Source: Pigoraptor vietnamica
Lineage: Eukaryota; Opisthokonta; Filasterea
Reading direction: 5' to 3'
NCBI GenBank assembly: GCA_943704525.1
Contig: CALSCQ010000900.1
Location: forward strand, 1-17,716
Length of the DNA: 17,716 bases
The first letter of the stretch is position 1. The number at the start of each line of letters is the position of its first letter. The notes below the pieces were generated by a model. That model saw only the letters and a program-made list of their open reading frames with translations, ran no database searches and had not been told where the DNA came from. Positions 10,586 through 17,716 of this stretch are shown here, one piece after another. The position numbers and the translations under genes were made by a program.

Positions 10586-12942
10586 ATGGCCGCGCGTGCT
10601 TCGACTGGCGATGTCAAGAACTATCCCGCGCACATTCCGCGCCAGACGCAGGCGCGGCAGCCGGGCATTGAGGCTGAGATGCACCCGCGCCCCGAGTTTG
10701 CGTTCGACGAGGTGCGTCTTATATTCGTGTGTGCGCGCTTCCCAACTCTTGCCAAATTGCATACGCTTTTGCGTTACACTCTATCACGTCGCTTGAACTG
10801 AAGTACTGACGGTTGCCTTTGGCGTTTGCAGTACAAGGTGCGCGCCGCTTCCACAGAGTGCATGGTGCCCTGGTCCCATGTGACCGGGATGTGCGACTGC
10901 TCTGTCCGTTCTAGTGCGCACAAGACACACAACACCAAATGTTATGTTGTTAGCGCTGAATTGGTGTGCATGTGAGCAATGTGTGTGCGTGTGTGTGTGC
11001 GTGTGTGAGTGTGTTTACTGTTGTGCTCATGTTGTTTGTATGCGTTCACTTGGCAGGGCTCGGGGAAGCTCGAGGGCAAGGTGAGTCAAAGTGCCCCACT
11101 ATTCTTCGTGTATTTGCACCTCATGAAGACGCACGCATTCGAAAATTCTATCCGCGCGCACGCGTACAGCATGACACGCACACAGACGCCCTATCTGTTT
11201 ACGGCACGTACAGAGTCGATGGACGGCAGTCTATTACTTTAAGCCGATCCATTATGGCTCCCATGGCTGACCACTACATGCATCCCCAGAAAGCGCTGAT
11301 CACGGGCGGCGACAGTGGCATTGGCCGCGCCGTCGCCGTGCTCTATGCGCGGGAGGGCGCCGATGTCTCGATCGTGTACAAGCCCGAGGAAGAGAAGGAC
11401 GCCGAGAAGACGCGCAGGTTCATCGAACAGAACGAGGGACGCCGCTGTCTCAAGGTATGTCGCCTACTGTGTGGCGATGCGACGAGAAGGCGAGTTGCGA
11501 ACACGTAGCACTCGTCCCTTCATTGTGATGTGCATGCACGAGTATATTGGGCCTTGTCGTGATGAGTTGTTTGAGCTTGCCGGTGTGAGCTTGCCGGTGA
11601 TGCAAATTGTGCGTGCGATTCTCGTAATGTGCGCATGCGTCATGCCAACAGCGACACTCACTGCTGTGGTTCTGTTCCAGATTCCCGGCGACATCTGCGA
11701 TCGCGACTTCTGCCGCACCCTCGTCGAGCGCACGGTGCAAGAGCTCGGCGGTCTCGACATTCTCGTCAACAATGCCGCCGTCCAGTTTCCGGAGGACCGG
11801 CTGGAAGACATCACGTACGAGAACCTCATGCTCACTTTCAACACGAACATCATCGCGATGTTCCTGATCACGCAGGTGCGGCGTGTGTGTCTTTGTGTGC
11901 GTATGTGTGTGAATGTGTACGTGTGCGAGTGCGAGTGAGTGAGTGTGTGTGTGCGTCTGCTGTGCGTGCGTGCGTGCGTGCATGTGTGCGTGCGTGTGTG
12001 TGCCGTATGCCCGTGTGTGCGATGCTCCACTGTCAGCCTCCCCAATTTCTTACTCAACCCACACATTATGCATCAATCCAGGCTGCGCTGCCGCACATGG
12101 CGGAGGGTGCGTGCATCATCAACACGACGTCAGTCACGGCGTACAAGGGCAACAAGCACCTCCTCGACTATTCGTCCACGAAGGGCGCCATCGTCACGTT
12201 CACGCGCTCCCTCGCACGCAACCTCGTCGACCGCAAGATTCGCGTCAACGCTGTTGCGCCGGGTATGTGACTTTAAGCCTCTAGAACTATCTCTCCCTTT
12301 TGGATTACTTCCATTCTTCGTTCGCTGTGCGAACCCACCCTCAAAACGCATTCAGACCCACCCTCACAACATTTAAACACAGGCGCGGATGGAGAGACAC
12401 GCATCCGTGTGCACACACTCTCACGCACCAACATTGCCGCGATTTGCGCGCTCTTTTGACTTGCTGTTCGCCACACAGGTCCGATTTGGACGCCGCTCAT
12501 TCCGGCGTCGTTCGACGAGAAAAAGGTCGAGGACTTCGGAAAGCAGGTTTGTTGTCGCTGTGTGCGCGTGTGCTCCTGCGTGGAGTGTCATCATGGAACG
12601 CGAGAGTCCGTGAGACTGGCCGCGCGTCGCAGTCTGTTTGCGTCTGCGTGCGTACACATGTAACCCACTCGTAGACCACAGCGTGCAAGTGCCCTGTGTG
12701 TGCATATCTCTGTAACGTGTACTACTCGGCCCGTGTTAGCCGTGACGTGTCGGTAGACGTCCGCACTGTGCGGGGTCGGGTGTTACTCACTGGCGTGTTA
12801 CTCTGCCATGCAGTCTGAGATGAAGCGCGCTGGACAGCCCGAAGAAGTGGCGCCCTGCTTCGTCTTCCTCGCCTCACGTGACTCGACGTACATGTCAGGC
12901 CAGACCCTCCACCCCAACGGCGGCGTTGTCGTCAACGGCTGA
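10586..12942 (+). CDS. SDR-family NAD(P)-dependent oxidoreductase (YhxC / glucose-ribitol dehydrogenase-like)
   Basis: Classical short-chain dehydrogenase whose closest remembered relatives are bacterial YhxC-type enzymes and plant glucose/ribitol dehydrogenase homologs. The substrate is not certain. Eight exons: 10586-10711, 10832-10837 (6 nt), 11057-11080 (24 nt), 11290-11454, 11681-11875, 12082-12262, 12479-12546 and 12814-12942. They encode 297 residues. Introns are 120-267 nt with donors GTGCGT, GTGCGC, GTGAGT, GTATGT, GTGCGG, GTATGT and GTTTGT. Motifs: the family's N-terminal extension PGIEAEMHPRPEF; YKGSGKLEGKKALITGG built from three junctions; the cofactor loop TGGDSGIG at 57-64; LVNNAA at 135-140; catalytic Ser189, Tyr202 and Lys206 (DYSSTK); NAVAPGPIWTPLIP across an intron; and the C-terminus GQTLHPNGGVVVNG. 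Every family landmark is present and in phase, so the gene looks intact. Confidence 0.95.
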
Positions 12943-13194
12943 GCGATTTGGCCGCTCTGCAGGGCCTGCACCGCCCCTTGTGTCTGCGTATACGTTCGCG
13001 GCGCTCTCTCTATCTCTCTGCAGTGTTCGGTGCAATGGGAAGAGTACCATCGCTGTGATCGAAAAGGCAGAGTGCTAGCTGATGAGGGGCGAATTTGATT
13101 TGTTCGGCTTAAAATGGGCGGCAACAGCGCACTGGCGAATGGTCGCCGAGGGACAGTCGCGGTCCCAATTCACTGCCGTGCACAGCACCTAGTG
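12943..13194. other. Convergent 3' intergenic region
   Basis: This gap lies between the SDR stop (12940-12942) and the proposed last exon of the minus-strand CPSF6-like gene. No gene is seen. If the CPSF6-like gene instead ends at 13509, the gap extends to there. Confidence 0.45.
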
Positions 13195-16178
<2,984 letters not shown>

Positions 16179-16375
16179 TTTCAACGTTAGCGAACAGGCG
16201 CGCGCGTGTGGGCGCACACTGTTTTCTGCGGTGTTTCACTTTGCGCCAATCAGCTGGGCATCACGTGGACGCACGTGCGATGGAACACTGCCGTCAAGCG
16301 CCAGTTTTTGAATTTTCGGGTGGCGATGCCTTTGCTAAAACGAACCAACGTCGAGTGCTGTGCCCGCGCGCAGCG
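16179..16375. promoter_or_regulatory. Compact divergent promoter with CCAAT and CACGTG boxes
   Basis: Only 197 bp separate the start codons of the CPSF6-like gene (minus) and the dehydratase-like gene (plus). CCAATCAGC lies at 16246-16254 and TCACGTGGAC at 16261-16270, followed at once by another GCACGTGC. The same two strings, in the same order and close together, occur in the divergent promoter at 3288-3318. Confidence 0.6.
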
Positions 16376-17513
16376 ATGGAAGCGGCGAATGTGCGCGTCG
16401 CCTTCCGTGGGCAGTATGGGTGCCATGCGGAGGTGCGTGTGTTGCACGTGTGTGTGTGCTGTACGTGCATGTGTGCGTGCGTGTGACTGCATGCGTGTGT
16501 ACGTGTATGTGTTTGTGTTTGTGTGTATGCGTGCATGCGTGTGTTTGGGTGCTGGTTCGTGTAAGTCAAGTAGTTGCAGTACGGTGTGACTGAATGGACC
16601 CCCATGCCATTCTCAGACGGCGGCCATTGAGTTTGTATCGGAGCGAGCACCGCGCTCGCAAGTGACGACAGTCCCTTGCCGTTCCATGGAGGGGGTGCGT
16701 GGTCCACTTCCGTGCTGTCACACGCAACACGCAAAAACAAATGCACAGTCACACACACGGCACATGCACGTACAAACACACGCCTCCGCGTATGGCACCC
16801 ACATACTGCCCATGGAGGGGCTGCGTAGTCCCTATCTGTGTTGTGTGCACCGCACAGTGTGGGCGACGGTTTCCATACACACGCCTCGCACGCATGGGTC
16901 TCACGCGAGGCCTTCGTTAACAGCTACGATCGTGCACTCTCTCCACACACACACATACGTAATGCGTGCCCACTTATTCCTTCCGCTGTAGCTCTTCGAT
17001 GCACTGACGAGCGGAGCGGTAGATCTCGCCGTCGTGGCCACGTCCCTTGCCGCCGAGGGCTCGGACGGGGACATTCTGTGGCACCTGCTGCGCCGGTGGG
17101 TGTCCATGTCCGCGGACTAATTGGGGCCTGTGCGCAGTCTTTGCAGCGGGCCGCCGTTGAGTGCGTCGTCGTTGAGCTCGCACGCGCGTGGTCGCAGCCA
17201 GATAGTGTGTACTCGGTTGCGGTCTTACAAATAACGGCTCTTCGTCAGCGCGTCGACTTCCGCTCGAAGGGTCTCTCGGCAAATACTGACGCGCGTGCAT
17301 GCTTGCTCCACTTGCAGGCGGTGTTACATTGTAGCAGAGTACACGCACGCGGATGAAGTGTGTCTTGTGGGCGTGCGCGGTGCGTGCGTGCGCGGCATTG
17401 AGGAAGTCCGGGCACTCCCCGGCGCGCCTTCGATCGACACGCGCGCGCGCGTTGTACAGATGCACGACGTTGCCCACGAGTGCAGGGGTCTGCGGCGGTC
17501 GCGGGATGCGAAA
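16376..17513 (+). CDS. Prephenate-dehydratase-like protein, N-terminal part
   Basis: Four exons, 16376-16432, 16617-16694, 16992-17095 and 17318-17513, encode 145 residues with agreeing phases; the gene continues past the right edge. The spliced product follows the prephenate/arogenate dehydratase pattern. VRVAFRGQYGCHAETAA matches the VAYQGxxGAYSEAA start, and VTTVPCRSMEGLFDALTSGAVDLAVVA matches the PCxSFExVFxAVExGxxDxxVVP segment. HLLRRRCYIVAEYTHADEVCLVG matches the LLRHxLxIVGEVxLPVHHCLL segment, and MHDVAHECRGLRR sits where SHPQALAQC is expected. The enzyme family turns prephenate into phenylpyruvate (or arogenate into Phe). The normally conserved PIENS after VV is replaced by AT-SLAAEGS, so standard activity is doubtful; the catalytic TRD/TRF region would lie outside the window. 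Intron 3 has a TACTGAC branch point near 17284. The last donor (GTGTGC at 17514) is tentative. Confidence 0.65.
16405..16815. repeat. Inverted repeat flanking exon 2 of the dehydratase-like gene
   Basis: Arm A (16405-16472) covers the end of exon 1, its donor and early intron 1. Arm B (about 16758-16815) in intron 2 is its reverse complement with small gaps. Shared blocks read along arm A are TGGGCAGTATG, GGTGCCAT, GCGGAGG, CGTGTGTT and TGTACGTGCATGTG. Exon 2 (16617-16694) lies entirely between the arms. Confidence 0.85.
16684..16831. repeat. Imperfect direct repeat of the exon 2 / intron 2 boundary
   Basis: The 22 bp at 16684-16705 (end of exon 2 plus donor) recur at 16810-16831 with two differences. 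The donor GTGCGT has become CTGCGT in the downstream copy, so it should not splice. The downstream copy abuts arm B of the inverted repeat. Confidence 0.8.
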
Positions 17514-17600
17514 GTGTGCGTTAGATGCGCATAATTTTATGACATTTCGAAGATTTACCCCTCTCTGCCTTTTCTCTGGAACTGGCCTCTCCGCGTGCAG

Positions 17601-17716
<116 letters not shown>

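Noticed and set aside
11559-11600. Box-C-like GTGATGA in SDR intron 4, next to a 14-bp tandem repeat
   Set aside because: No box D (CTGA) follows within the intron and no terminal stem is seen, so a C/D snoRNA is not supported.

Overview
The window is nuclear DNA of an intron-rich unicellular eukaryote that I cannot place to genus. All multi-exon genes have short introns (75 to about 300 nt). Donors mostly follow GTGNGT, with GTGCGT the commonest single form, and acceptors are mostly GCAG. Branch points such as TACTGAC or TGCTGAC are visible. Long (CA)n arrays sit inside introns and at both window ends, which suggests the window is a contig that stops at microsatellites. A prephenate-dehydratase-like gene, a bacterial-type SDR and a bacterial-type thioredoxin-reductase-like enzyme argue against an animal source.

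Layout from left to right. (1) The N-terminal 261 codons of VPS45, an SM protein, on the minus strand, running off the left edge inside a (GT)n intron. (2) A complete two-exon 1-Cys peroxiredoxin (PRDX6 type), minus. (3) A divergent promoter with a 74-bp tandem duplication. (4) An intronless gene, plus, for a secreted or Golgi-anchored protein resembling SGNH/PC-esterases. (5) A six-exon FAD/NAD(P)H oxidoreductase of thioredoxin-reductase type, plus. (6) The C-terminal five exons of homogentisate 1,2-dioxygenase (HGD), minus, joined across a (CA)n array to (7) exon 1 of a mitochondrial enoyl-CoA delta-isomerase (ECI1 type), minus. (8) An eight-exon SDR oxidoreductase, plus, with 6-nt and 24-nt micro-exons. 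(9) A CPSF6-like (CFIm68) 3'-end processing factor, minus. (10) The first four exons of a prephenate-dehydratase-like gene, plus, running off the right edge.

The genes are mostly unrelated housekeeping functions: membrane trafficking, peroxide removal, aromatic amino-acid metabolism, fatty-acid oxidation and mRNA processing. Two touch Phe/Tyr metabolism, HGD in breakdown and the dehydratase-like gene possibly in synthesis. I see no operon-like logic.

I found no convincing new defence, mobile or RNA-guided system. The points most worth checking are the ECI1/HGD half-gene junction, an inverted repeat flanking exon 2 of the dehydratase-like gene, the micro-exons, a CCAAT plus CACGTG module shared by two divergent promoters, and a duplicated splice acceptor around the array in VPS45 intron 1. 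All exon boundaries were read by eye from frame, GT-AG signals and remembered family sequences. No alignment or transcript data were available.
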